Of a stretch of DNA of 64,000 nucleotides, positions 25,424-33,532 are shown one piece after another. The number at the start of each line of letters is the position of its first letter. Position 1 is the first letter of the stretch. The stretch comes from Myxococcales bacterium. GTDB lineage: Bacteria > Myxococcota_A > Polyangia > Nannocystales > Nannocystaceae. The position numbers and the translations under genes were made by a program. Below the pieces are notes generated by a model. That model was not told where the DNA came from. It saw only the letters and a list, made by a program, of their open reading frames with translations, and ran no database searches. The stretch is taken from the NCBI GenBank assembly GCA_020633335.1, contig JACKDU010000004.1, forward strand, positions 124,001 through 188,000, given 5' to 3'.

Positions 25424-25565
25424 CCGGGCCGCGTCCCGCCTTGCGCCAGCGCGATCGCGCCCCTCGCGCGAATCCCACGATCGTCTGTAAGGTCCGACCG
25501 CCGACCTACACATACCCATCGTGAGGCGGCCGCGAGCTGGCGCCGCCCAAGGCAGGAGAACGACC

Positions 25566-25637
25566 ATGCGCCTCGACCCGAGAATCCACCATCGCCGCCT
25601 CGACCTCACGCTCGGCGACCGGGGCGAGCGCGCCTGA
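25566..25637 (+). CDS. 23-codon ORF just upstream of an ECF sigma factor
   Basis: ATG 25566 to TGA 25637 encodes 23 residues rich in Arg and Leu (MRLDPRIHHRRLDLTLG...). A strong ribosome site, AGGAG, ends 7 bases before the ATG. The sigma factor starts 7 bases after the stop. It could be a leader peptide coupling translation of the sigma gene or a small protein. There is no sequence family to rely on, and a chance ORF cannot be excluded. Confidence 0.4.
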   Translation: MRLDPRIHHRRLDLTLGDRGERA

Positions 25638-25644
25638 GGACCCC

Positions 25645-26292
25645 ATGGTCGAGCTCCACGAGGCCCGCAGCGACCGAGATCAGCCCCGCGACGACGGGGC
25701 GGATCGATCCCCGCAGGTGCTCGACCTCGAGGCGCGCCTCATCGACCGCGCCCGCCGGGGCGACATCCAGGCCTGGTCGCGCCTCTACCAGGAGCACTTC
25801 GACCGGGTCTTTCGCCACCTCCACCACCTCACCGGCGACCGCGACCTCGCCGAGGATCTGGTCCAGGAGACCTTCGCGCGGGCGATGGTCTCGATCGCCA
25901 CCTTCCGCGGCGAGTCGCGGCTCTCGACCTGGCTCGGGGGGATCGCGATCAACATCGTCCGCGGCCACTGGCGCCGGCAGAAGACCGCCGCCAACGCCAA
26001 CATCAACCTCCGCGCGATCCACGAGATCGCGCCGCCCAGCGGCCCGGCGCCCGAGGAAGCGACCCTCCGGCGCACCCGCGCGGAGGTCCTCTACGCGATC
26101 CTCCGGGAGCTCCCGGAGAGCCTGCGGGAGGTCTTCGTACTCCGCGAGCTCGAGGGGCTGAGCGCCCGCGAGGTCGCCGACCAGCTCGGGATCACCGAGG
26201 GTAATGTCAACGTCCGCGCGAGCCGGGCCCGAGCCCGCGTCCGCGCCGAGCTCGAGCGCCTCGGCTGGCTCGACCCAAAGGGGAGCAAGTGA
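25645..26292 (+). CDS. ECF RNA polymerase sigma factor
   Basis: This 215-residue group 4 sigma factor directs RNA polymerase to promoters of an envelope response. Region 2 is RLYQEHFDRVFRHLHHLTGD, then AEDLVQETFARA, the standard D-L-x-Q-E-T-F block. Region 4 is LRELPESLREVFVLRELEG, then SAREVADQLGITEGNVNVR, a helix-turn-helix for -35 recognition. TGAGGA precedes the ATG by a few bases. Its stop overlaps the start of the next gene by one base (TGATG), typical of sigma/anti-sigma pairs. The 30-residue acidic and polar N-terminal extension is longer than usual. Confidence 0.93.
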   Translation: MVELHEARSDRDQPRDDGADRSPQVLDLEARLIDRARRGDIQAWSRLYQEHFDRVFRHLHHLTGDRDLAEDLVQETFARAMVSIATFRGESRLSTWLGGIAINIVRGHWRRQKTAANANINLRAIHEIAPPSGPAPEEATLRRTRAEVLYAILRELPESLREVFVLRELEGLSAREVADQLGITEGNVNVRASRARARVRAELERLGWLDPKGSK

Positions 26293-27386
26293 TGGACGAC
26301 AAGACGACCCACGACCCCGAGCTCGATCGCTTCATCGCCGCGGTCGCTCGCCAGCGCGACACGCTCGACACCGCCGCGCCGGCGCGACCCGACTTCGGTG
26401 AGGTGATCCGGCGGGCCCGCGAGCTCGAGCCCAGCGCGCTCTCCGAGGATCAGATCGCCGAGGCTGACGCGCTCGCGGCCGTGGTCCCGCTGGCGGCGAG
26501 CCGCGAGCAGAGCGCGGACGATCCGGCGCTCGACGCCTTCATCGGCGACGTCCGGGCGCACAACGAGGCCGTCGCCGACGAGCGCCGCCTCGCCGGGATC
26601 CCGCCGCTCCGCGCCTCCGCCACGCGTCGACGCCGGGGCCTCCGCGTCGCCGGGATCCTGAGCGCGGCCGCGGCCCTGGCGCTCCTCGTCGGCGGGATCT
26701 GGCAGGGCTCTTCGAACCTGGTCCAAGGGACACGACATGCCGCCTCGCAGGCGATGATGCGAGGGATCGCTGACGAGGCCCAGCGGGTGCGCACGAGCGC
26801 CGACGCCGAGACCGCCGTGATCATGGCGCCGAGCGCCGCCACGCCGACGGAGAGCGACCTCGAAGAGGCCGCCGGAGCGGGCGCGGACGAGGCCGACGCC
26901 GACGCGGCCGCCGACGCCGACGCGGCCGCCGACGCCGACGCCGAGAGCGCGAGCGCCGACGCGGGCGCGGACGCGGCGCGCCCGAGCCCACGTGATCCCG
27001 AGGCCCGCGCCCGCGAGCTCGAGGCCCTCGACCGCGAGGCCCAGGCGCGCTGGCAGGAGGGCGACCTCGAGGGGGCCGAGCGCCTCTTCCGCAAGCTGAT
27101 CCGCCGGGATCCGCGGGGCCGCTGGGCCCACCTCGCCTACGGCGACCTCTTCGCGCTCGCCCGCCAGCGCGGCGGCAGCGACGGCGAGGTCGCGCTCTGG
27201 AAGGAGTACCTCGCCCGCTACCCGCGGGGCCCGCACGCCGACGACGCCCAGGCCGGCCTCTGCCGCCGCGCGCCGGCGGGCGAGCGCTCGGCCTGCTGGG
27301 CGCGCTACCTGAACGATCGGCCACGCGGCGCCTACCGCCAGCAGGCGGAGCGCGCGGTCGCCGAGAGAGCCGAGGAACGCCCATGA
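26292..27386 (+). CDS. Membrane anti-sigma candidate with periplasmic TPR-like domain
   Basis: I place the start at ATG 26292, which overlaps the sigma stop, giving 364 residues. The N-terminal 115 residues are acidic and cytoplasmic; one transmembrane segment follows (GILSAAAALALLVGGIW, about 122-138). After it comes a low-complexity stretch of Ala-Asp repeats (about residues 200-230) and a C-terminal helical domain with TPR-like pairs (WQEGDLEGAERLFRKLIRRD, ALWKEYLARYPRGPHADDA), similar to those seen with BamD/YbgF proteins. The position directly after the ECF gene and the membrane layout argue for an anti-sigma factor. No zinc-binding HxxxCxxC motif is present, so it is not a ZAS-type. Confidence 0.75.
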   Translation: MDDKTTHDPELDRFIAAVARQRDTLDTAAPARPDFGEVIRRARELEPSALSEDQIAEADALAAVVPLAASREQSADDPALDAFIGDVRAHNEAVADERRLAGIPPLRASATRRRRGLRVAGILSAAAALALLVGGIWQGSSNLVQGTRHAASQAMMRGIADEAQRVRTSADAETAVIMAPSAATPTESDLEEAAGAGADEADADAAADADAAADADAESASADAGADAARPSPRDPEARARELEALDREAQARWQEGDLEGAERLFRKLIRRDPRGRWAHLAYGDLFALARQRGGSDGEVALWKEYLARYPRGPHADDAQAGLCRRAPAGERSACWARYLNDRPRGAYRQQAERAVAERAEERP

Positions 27387-27730
27387 ACGCGACCCCGCCC
27401 CGCCGCCTCGCGGCGCTCCTGCCCGTGCTCGCGCTCCTCCTCGCGGGCGCGGGCTGCGTCGTCGACTACATGATCTACCCCGAGTGCCGCGATGACGTTT
27501 GCCCGAGCTCGGCGACCGAGGACGGCTCGACCGGGGGCACCGACGCGAGCACTGGGGGATCCGGGTCGATGAGCGGGTCGGGGACCTCGGAGGCCGAGGG
27601 ATCTGCGACAGATGACGGCACGACCGGCACGACCGGCACGACCGGCACGACCGGCACGACCTCGGAGGGCACGGACTCGACGACGACCGAGGGTCCTGAG
27701 ACGGACACCGGGGAAATCGACGACCCCTGA
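27383..27730 (+). CDS. Small Thr/Gly-rich lipoprotein
   Basis: This 115-residue protein overlaps the previous gene by 4 bases (ATGA), so it is translationally coupled. A signal peptide with lipobox LAGAGC is followed by VVDYMIYPECRDDVC and then about 80 residues of Gly, Ser, Thr, Glu and Asp. The stretch includes five exact 9-base repeats coding for Gly-Thr-Thr. No folded domain is visible beyond the two-Cys segment. It looks like the anchor and stalk of the surface lipoproteins seen elsewhere in the window, but with nothing at the tip. It could be a spacer, a glycosylated brush, or a decayed display protein. Confidence 0.7.
   Translation: MNATPPRRLAALLPVLALLLAGAGCVVDYMIYPECRDDVCPSSATEDGSTGGTDASTGGSGSMSGSGTSEAEGSATDDGTTGTTGTTGTTGTTSEGTDSTTTEGPETDTGEIDDP
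27617..27661. repeat. Five tandem copies of a 9-bp unit (GGCACGACC)
   Basis: These are in-frame exact repeats inside the Thr-rich lipoprotein, coding for Gly-Thr-Thr five times. The number of units can change by slippage without shifting the frame. Confidence 0.9.
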
Positions 27731-27767
27731 GCTGACGCGCCGCGTCACCCCGCGCTATACGTCCCCC

Positions 27768-28958
27768 GTGCCCCTGCGCCCCGCGATCCTGGCCGCGCTC
27801 CTCCTCGCGTCCCCGACCGCGAGCTGGGCGGCGCTCGGCCCAGGGGCGCAGGGGCAGCCCGACGCGGAGGGCAGGCGCCGCGTCCTCCTCCACGCCCGCG
27901 GGGTCCCGGCCGAGGCGATCGCCGACGCGCTCGCCCTCCGCGCTCCGGATCTCGACGTGGTCGTCGCCAGCGACCGCGACGCGATCCGCGACGCGCCGTC
28001 GATCCCGCTGGTGATCGTCCGCCCCGGCCCCGAGGGGCATGCGATCACCGTGGTCCTCAGCGACGGCCGGGCCTTCGATCGACATGTCCCCGAGGACAGC
28101 ACACAGGGACCGCGGGTGATCGCCAGCGCCCTCGCCAACCTCCTCGCGGCGATCGCCGAGGAGCGGGTCAGCGCCGATCGCCGGGCGGTCTCGGCGGCCA
28201 GCGAGCTCGAGGCCGCGGGCGAGCCGGCGGAGGGCCTGGAGCTCGGCGACGGGCTGGAGCCTGCGGAGCCAGAGCCACAGCCCGCGCCGGAGCCGGAGCC
28301 GGAGCCGGAGCCCGCGCCGGAGCCGGAGCCAGAACCAGAGCCGGAGCCCGCGCCAGCGCCAGCGCCGACCTGGACCCTCGGCCCCGAGCTCGTCCCGCTG
28401 GCGCTCCTCCAGCCGGGCGCCGCCTCCGAGAGCGGGGTCCTCGGCGGCGGCGGGCTCCTGGTCGCCGCCACCGCCCGCTCGCCCCGCGGCGCCCGCGTCG
28501 GCGTCGATCTCCGCGCCCTCTGGCGGGGGCGCGAGGAGCTCGTCCTCCACCGCTACCGGGTCGCCGTCCACGGCGGCTACGAGCTCACCCGCGGCCGCCT
28601 CGCCCTGACCGGCGACGCCTACTTCGGCGTCGAGCCCTGGCTCCTCCGCAAGGAGGGCGAGCGCGTCGGCCTCGGCGCCGCGGGGACGAGCGATCCGCGG
28701 CGGACCGCCCTGGCGATCGGCCTCCGCCTCAGCCCCGCGCTCGATCTCGCGGTCGGCCGCGAGCGCGACGCCCACCTCCGCCTCGGCGGCTGGCTCGAGC
28801 TCGGCTACGCCGGCGTGATCGACAACGGCCTCAGCGGCGTCCGGCTCTCGCTCCCGGGCGACGACGGGAGCAGCGCGACGCCGATCTTCCGGGTCGGCGG
28901 GGTCGAGCTCAGCGTCGGCCTCGCGCTCGCCCTCCGCCTCGGTCTCCGCCGCCGCTGA
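27768..28958 (+). CDS. Exported protein with Pro-Glu stalk and a probable outer-membrane beta-barrel
   Basis: The start is GTG 27768 (396 residues), which gives the signal peptide VPLRPAILAALLLASPTASWA. Residues about 25-140 form an alpha/beta domain. A stalk of alternating Pro and Glu/Ala (PEPEPEPAPEPEPE) spans roughly 160-200. The C-terminal 190 residues alternate hydrophobic and polar residues (RVAVHGGYELTRGRLALTGD, RLGGWLELGYAGVID) and end in LALALRLGLRRR, which suggests a membrane beta-barrel. PE stalks often cross the periplasm, as in TonB. It is the last gene of the ECF operon and could be the outer-membrane end of the signal path. A palindrome copy lies at 28084-28098. Confidence 0.7.
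   Translation: MPLRPAILAALLLASPTASWAALGPGAQGQPDAEGRRRVLLHARGVPAEAIADALALRAPDLDVVVASDRDAIRDAPSIPLVIVRPGPEGHAITVVLSDGRAFDRHVPEDSTQGPRVIASALANLLAAIAEERVSADRRAVSAASELEAAGEPAEGLELGDGLEPAEPEPQPAPEPEPEPEPAPEPEPEPEPEPAPAPAPTWTLGPELVPLALLQPGAASESGVLGGGGLLVAATARSPRGARVGVDLRALWRGREELVLHRYRVAVHGGYELTRGRLALTGDAYFGVEPWLLRKEGERVGLGAAGTSDPRRTALAIGLRLSPALDLAVGRERDAHLRLGGWLELGYAGVIDNGLSGVRLSLPGDDGSSATPIFRVGGVELSVGLALALRLGLRRR
28083..28098. repeat. Dispersed palindrome copy 5 (TGTCC-CCGA-GGACA)
   Basis: The core at 28085-28098 is inside the stalked envelope protein gene. It is surrounded by CGA, CAT, ACA and GGA codons, all rare here. Confidence 0.6.
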
Positions 28959-29012
28959 GCCCTGGGATGCGAGCGGCGACCTGTGTCATCCTCGCCCCCA
29001 CCAGGAGCGACG

Positions 29013-30389
29013 ATGCGACGCCACGACTATGACCTCTTCACGATCGGCGCCGGCTCAGGCGGCGTCCGGGCCTCGCGCCTCGCCAGCGCCTCGGGGGCGC
29101 GCGTCGCCGTCGCCGAGGAGCGCTACCTCGGCGGAACCTGCGTCAACGTCGGCTGCGTCCCGAAGAAGCTCTTCGTCTACGCCGCCGGCTACCGCGGCGA
29201 GATCGCCGACGCCGCCGGCTACGGCTGGAAGGTCGCCGAGCCGAGCTTCGATTGGCCCACCCTGGTCGCCAACAAGGACCGCGAGATCGACCGCCTCGGC
29301 CGGGTCTACGAGCGGATCCTCGGCAACGCCGGCGTCGAGATCATCGACGGCCGGGCGACCATCGTCGATCCCAACACCGTCGAGGTCGACGGCAAGCGCT
29401 ACAGCGCCGAGCGGATCCTGGTGGCGACCGGCGGCGCGCCGGAGGTCCCGCCGATCGCCGGCGCCGAGCATGCCTTCACCTCGAACGAGGCCTTCTACCT
29501 CCCCGCCCTCCCGCGGCGCCTGGCGATCGTCGGCGGCGGCTACATCGCGGTCGAGTTCGCGGGGATCTTCGCGGCCCTCGGCGTCGACGTGACGCTCCTC
29601 TACCGCGGCCACCTCTTCCTCCGCGGCTTCGACGACGACGTCCGCTCCTTCCTCGCCGACGAGCTCACCAAGAAGGGCGTCGGCCTCTGCTTCAACGCGC
29701 CGGTCACCGAGATCAGCAGGGACGGCGAGATCTACCGGGTCGCCTACGGCCGCGGGCGGAGCCTCGAGGTCGACGCGGTGATGATGGCGACCGGCCGCCG
29801 GCCGGCGACCGCTGGCCTCGGCCTCGCGGAGATCGGCGTCAACCTCGACGAGCGCGGGGCGATCATCGTCGACGATCACTTCCGCTCGTCGGTGCCGAGC
29901 ATCTACGCGATCGGCGACGTGATCGATCGGGTCGCGCTCACGCCGGTGGCGATCGCCCAGGGGACCGCCTTCGCGTCCGCCCACTTCGGCGGCCACGCGC
30001 CCGACTTCGACTACGACCTGATCCCGACCGCGGTCTTCTCGCAGCCGCCGCTCGCCAGCGTCGGCCTCACCGAGCACGTCGCCCACAACAAGCACGGCTG
30101 CGTCGACGTCTACACCTCGACCTTCCGGCCGATGAGGCACACACTCTCCGGCCGCGACGAGCGGACCTACATGAAGCTGATCGTCGACCCCAAGACCGAC
30201 CGGGTCCTCGGCGCCCACATGGTCGGCGCCGACGCCCCGGAGATCATCCAGTCGCTCGCGGTCGCCCTCCGCTGCGGCGCGACCAAGGCGCAATTCGACG
30301 GGACGATGGCCCTCCACCCCTCGGCCGCCGAGGAGTTCGTGACGATGCGCCAGAAGCGGTCGTCGACCGAGGCCGATCGCCCCTCCTGA
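29013..30389 (+). CDS. gor: Glutathione-disulfide reductase
   Basis: This 458-residue class I pyridine nucleotide-disulphide reductase reduces glutathione disulphide with NADPH. The FAD loop is GAGSGG (12-17), the redox pair is GGTCVNVGCVPKK (Cys43 and Cys48), and the NADPH site is GGGYIAVEFAGIFAALG, followed by two Arg residues (YRGHLFLRGF) that favour NADPH. The C-terminal LHPSAAEEFVTM gives the His-Glu catalytic pair of the partner subunit. The VNVGCVPKK form separates glutathione reductase from lipoamide dehydrogenase (LNxGCIPSK). The start ATG 29013 has AGGAG 5 bases upstream, chosen over 28983. With ggt in the window it indicates glutathione use. Confidence 0.93.
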   Translation: MRRHDYDLFTIGAGSGGVRASRLASASGARVAVAEERYLGGTCVNVGCVPKKLFVYAAGYRGEIADAAGYGWKVAEPSFDWPTLVANKDREIDRLGRVYERILGNAGVEIIDGRATIVDPNTVEVDGKRYSAERILVATGGAPEVPPIAGAEHAFTSNEAFYLPALPRRLAIVGGGYIAVEFAGIFAALGVDVTLLYRGHLFLRGFDDDVRSFLADELTKKGVGLCFNAPVTEISRDGEIYRVAYGRGRSLEVDAVMMATGRRPATAGLGLAEIGVNLDERGAIIVDDHFRSSVPSIYAIGDVIDRVALTPVAIAQGTAFASAHFGGHAPDFDYDLIPTAVFSQPPLASVGLTEHVAHNKHGCVDVYTSTFRPMRHTLSGRDERTYMKLIVDPKTDRVLGAHMVGADAPEIIQSLAVALRCGATKAQFDGTMALHPSAAEEFVTMRQKRSSTEADRPS

Positions 30390-30405
30390 GCCGCTTCCGC
30401 GCGCC

Positions 30406-32019
30406 CTACATGTCGAGGACCGAGTCGTCGGCGGCCGCCGCCGCGCCGCCGCCCCCGCGCGCCCCGCCCTGCATGCGATCGAGGAGCGCGACCACCTCGC
30501 GGTAGCGGGCGCGGGCCTCGGCGACGGTCCCGGCGATCACCGTGCAGCCGAGCTTGCCGAACTCCGAGAGCGCGCCGAGGAGGTGGAAGACCACGCCGGT
30601 CTCGTCCGAGCGGAAGTGGAGCCCGTCGATCACCATCTGATCGAGGAGGTCGATCGGCAGGATCCCGCGGTAGTGCGGCGCCCGCAGGTTGTCGGTGGCG
30701 AAGTAGCAGCGCGCCTGCCCCTGCGGCGTCATGAACTCGCCGGTCGCCCGATCGTAGCGGCCGTCGGTCAGGAACTTGAGGGTGTTGAAGGGGTGGGTGG
30801 TCCCGCCGGCGCGGAGGTTGATCTCGACCGCGTAGATCCGCTGGCGGCCGTGATCGAGCTCGGGGACCACCAGGAAGTCGACGCCGAAGCGGCCGATCAC
30901 CCCGCGGGCCGCGAGCACCTCGCCGACCCGCACGGCCTCGGCCTGGAGCGCGAGGCGATAGGTTGGATCCGCGGGGAAGCTCGCGCCCAGGAAGATCTGC
31001 CCGCTCGGCCCGCCGAGGACCTGGTCGTGGGTCGAGACCACCTGGACCTCGCGGAGCGGGTTGATCCGCACCTGGACGCTCGGCGAGGTCTTGCCCTCGC
31101 CCTCGACCCAGACCTCGCAGACCCCGCCCATCCCGTCGAATTGCGCGCTGTAGGCCTCCCAGGTGAGCCCCTTGGCCTCGAAGCGGAGCCCCGGCAACGC
31201 CTCACCGAGGGCCGCCTCGCGCTCGGCCGCGCTCACCCCCGCGGTCCCGGGAGCGACCGCCCCGAGGGGCCCGACGTCGAGGATCGCGTTGCCCTCGCCC
31301 GAGAACGAGTCGTTGAGCTTGACCACCATCCGGCGGGCCGAGGGCGCCGCCTCCCAGAGCTCGGCGAGCGCGGCCCGGAGGTCGCGGGTGTCGCGGAGCC
31401 CCTCGCGGCCGGGGGCGACCTCGAGGCCCGCCTCCTTGAAGACCTGGCGCGAGCCGGTCTTGTGGCCGAGCTGGCTGAGCGCCGGGTCGCAGCCGTTGAT
31501 CGGGATCCCGAGCTGGACCGCGAGGGTGCGCTCGAGCGGCGACGAATTGAAGACGACCATGTGGGCCATCGCCGGATCGTCGATCGCCTGGCGGAGGCGC
31601 TGGAGGAGGCGCGGCCGCTCGAGGATCTTCGCGCTGAGCGGCCGCGGCGAGGCGTCGTCGCAGTCGAGGAGGCAGAGGCGCGCGCGCGCGTGCTCGCCCG
31701 GCACGCCGCGCATCTGGTGGAGGTAGTAGTCGATGATCAGCGGGTTGAGCCGCTTCGAGGTGACGAAGACGACCTTGAGGCGCGGGTGCCGGAGGAGCAT
31801 CAGGTTGAAGAGCGAGCGCTCCTCGTAGTGGGCGATCCCGTCGATCTTCGCGAGCTCCGCCGGATCGAAGCTCTGCGACGGGATCACCACCGCCGTGTAG
31901 GGCTGCCGCGGATCCTCGGCGAAGCGGCGGAAGCGATCGGCGAGGCCGGCCTGGAGCTCGGCGAAGCGGGCGAGCTCGGCGGGCGAGCCGGCGACGGGCG
32001 AGAGGTCAGACGGCGTCAT
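30406..32019 (-). CDS. ATP-grasp ligase of the PGM1 peptide-ligase type
   Basis: This 537-residue ATP-grasp protein fits the family related to the pheganomycin peptide ligase PGM1. Middle blocks are VVKLNDSFSGEGNA (nucleotide lysine and glycine loop) and VQVRINP. The C-terminal part has VLGGPSGQIFLGASFP, then GVIGRFGVDFLVV, then YAVEINLRAGGTTHPF, carrying the metal-binding Glu and Asn. Such enzymes join a carboxylate to an amine using ATP. No precursor peptide or biosynthetic partner is adjacent; the neighbours are glutathione reductase (convergent) and a DUF4388 protein upstream on the same strand. The substrate is unknown. The final 20 residues are an Ala/Gly-rich tail ending DDSVLDM. Confidence 0.83.
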   Translation of the reverse strand: MTPSDLSPVAGSPAELARFAELQAGLADRFRRFAEDPRQPYTAVVIPSQSFDPAELAKIDGIAHYEERSLFNLMLLRHPRLKVVFVTSKRLNPLIIDYYLHQMRGVPGEHARARLCLLDCDDASPRPLSAKILERPRLLQRLRQAIDDPAMAHMVVFNSSPLERTLAVQLGIPINGCDPALSQLGHKTGSRQVFKEAGLEVAPGREGLRDTRDLRAALAELWEAAPSARRMVVKLNDSFSGEGNAILDVGPLGAVAPGTAGVSAAEREAALGEALPGLRFEAKGLTWEAYSAQFDGMGGVCEVWVEGEGKTSPSVQVRINPLREVQVVSTHDQVLGGPSGQIFLGASFPADPTYRLALQAEAVRVGEVLAARGVIGRFGVDFLVVPELDHGRQRIYAVEINLRAGGTTHPFNTLKFLTDGRYDRATGEFMTPQGQARCYFATDNLRAPHYRGILPIDLLDQMVIDGLHFRSDETGVVFHLLGALSEFGKLGCTVIAGTVAEARARYREVVALLDRMQGGARGGGGAAAAADDSVLDM

Positions 32020-32125
32020 TGGGCGATTGTAGCCCCACGTCGCGGCCCGCCGCCGCCATCGCGCGCGCGCTCCGGACCCGGCGGCGCTGAGGTCAACGCC
32101 CCCCGACCGGCCGCGTCGGCCTCGA

Positions 32126-33424
32126 TCAACCGTCGTCGGCGACGACGATCTTGATCATCTGGCTCGAGCTGGTCGCCGGCCGGAGGCGGGCGAGGAGCGG
32201 CTCGATCTCGTGGGCGAGGCGGCGCTCGGCGTCCTCGCCGAGGCTCGATCCCAGGGAGAAGAGGGCGAAGCTCGCGTAGTCGTGGAGCATGTCGGCGGCG
32301 TAGCCGTAGGCCCCGGCCTCGCCGGCGATCGTCACCGCGTTGGCGGCGACCTTGCGGGCGGCGAAGGTCCCGTCCTCGAAGGGCCCGGCGTCGCCGACCA
32401 GGCGGCCGAAGCGGCCGAGCGCGAAGGCGGCGATCGTCGTCCGCAGCACGGTCCCGCGGCCCGCGAGATCGGCCTCCTGGTGGATCCGCTTGAGGATCGC
32501 GTTGGCCGTCTCGATCACCTCGGTCACCCCGCCGCGGAAGCGCGGGGCGGTGATCGCCGCCTGGCCGGACTGCGCGAGGCGATAGATCTGCTTGGTCGCC
32601 TCGAACTCGCCGACGCCGCTGACCCGGCCGATCTCGTCGACCGAGCGGCGGCCGTCGATCAGCGCGAAGATCTCGCGGAGGTCGGCCTCGACCTTCTCTT
32701 CGGCGACCAGGCGCTCGGGGATGTAGGTCCCGTCGGGGATCCGGGCGCGGAAGAAGCGGATCTCGTCGAGGCGCGAGACCGACTCCATGAGCACGCCGAA
32801 GGCGCTCATCGCCCGCCGCCAGGGGAGCTTGCCGTCGTCGAAGCCCTCGAGGAAGGCGTAGGAGCCGTCGGCGATCATGACGATCCGGAAGACGATCTCC
32901 TCGATCTGCTTCGAGAGGCAGGCGAAGACCTCCTCCTGCGAGACGAAGCCGAGGGCGACCGCGGCCGCGCCGAAGCGCTCGCCGTGGGCGACCCGGGCGA
33001 TCACCGACGCGAGCTGCTCCTCGTCGATGTGGCCGTAGCGGAAGAGGATCGTCCCGAGGCGCTCGTCATCGCAGGTGGTGCGGCCGGCGAGGATGTTGCC
33101 GCCCTCGAAGAAGATCGACCGGGTGTCGACCCCGTCGAAGACCACCAGCTCGCCGCGCCACCCGGACTGGGCGAGGAGCGAGAGGACGTCCCCCATCACC
33201 CCGGGGCCGATGATCTCGCCGGCCATCCGGACGATCGCGCCGTCCTCGGCGTCGCGGCGGCCGTCCTCGCCGGTGTAGCGCATAAAGATCACGTGATCCG
33301 GCGCCGGCAGGATCCGGAACGCGCCCTCACGCTGTCGCATTCGCTTGATCGCGGTCTCGCCAAGGGGATGCGCGACCCCCTTGCTGTCGATCCAAACCAA
33401 CTCGTCCTGCGCGTGTCGCGTCAC
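32126..33424 (-). CDS. DUF4388 (PATAN-type) signalling protein
   Basis: This 432-residue cytoplasmic protein has a DUF4388 domain near residues 75-135 (GVMGDVLSLLAQSGWRGELVV, then RSIFFEGGNILAGR), the pattern found in response-regulator outputs of myxobacteria and cyanobacteria. After it come GTILFRYGHIDEEQL and GFVSQEEVFACLSKQI, which resemble the repeated helical unit of type II/IV secretion ATPase N-domains. A third part around residues 225-300 (DGRRSVDEIGRVSGVGEFEATKQIY as two halves) looks like a winged-helix unit often seen after DUF4388. The start is GTG 33424. It probably acts as an output or adaptor module for gene control or motility. No receiver domain is present. Confidence 0.78.
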   Translation of the reverse strand: MTRHAQDELVWIDSKGVAHPLGETAIKRMRQREGAFRILPAPDHVIFMRYTGEDGRRDAEDGAIVRMAGEIIGPGVMGDVLSLLAQSGWRGELVVFDGVDTRSIFFEGGNILAGRTTCDDERLGTILFRYGHIDEEQLASVIARVAHGERFGAAAVALGFVSQEEVFACLSKQIEEIVFRIVMIADGSYAFLEGFDDGKLPWRRAMSAFGVLMESVSRLDEIRFFRARIPDGTYIPERLVAEEKVEADLREIFALIDGRRSVDEIGRVSGVGEFEATKQIYRLAQSGQAAITAPRFRGGVTEVIETANAILKRIHQEADLAGRGTVLRTTIAAFALGRFGRLVGDAGPFEDGTFAARKVAANAVTIAGEAGAYGYAADMLHDYASFALFSLGSSLGEDAERRLAHEIEPLLARLRPATSSSQMIKIVVADDG

Positions 33425-33458
33425 GGCCCGGCCACTCTATCAGGTCAGGGAGCCTGGC

Positions 33459-33490
33459 AAAACGAGTCCGCGCCCACCGAGGCGGGCGCG
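33459..33490 (-). terminator. Possible terminator of the ChaN-like gene
   Basis: CGCGCCC (33469-33475) pairs with GGGCGCG (33484-33490). On the reverse strand, a TTTT run follows the stem after 6 bases. This is weak as an intrinsic terminator because of that gap. Confidence 0.3.
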
Positions 33491-33532
33491 AACGCACACG
33501 GCGCGCAGGCCCCGCGAAGGGGGCCCTGGCCG

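Noticed and set aside
28255..28370. Repeat array in the Pro-Glu region as a separate element
   Set aside because: It is the coding sequence of a Pro-Glu stalk inside one protein, not an independent repeat.
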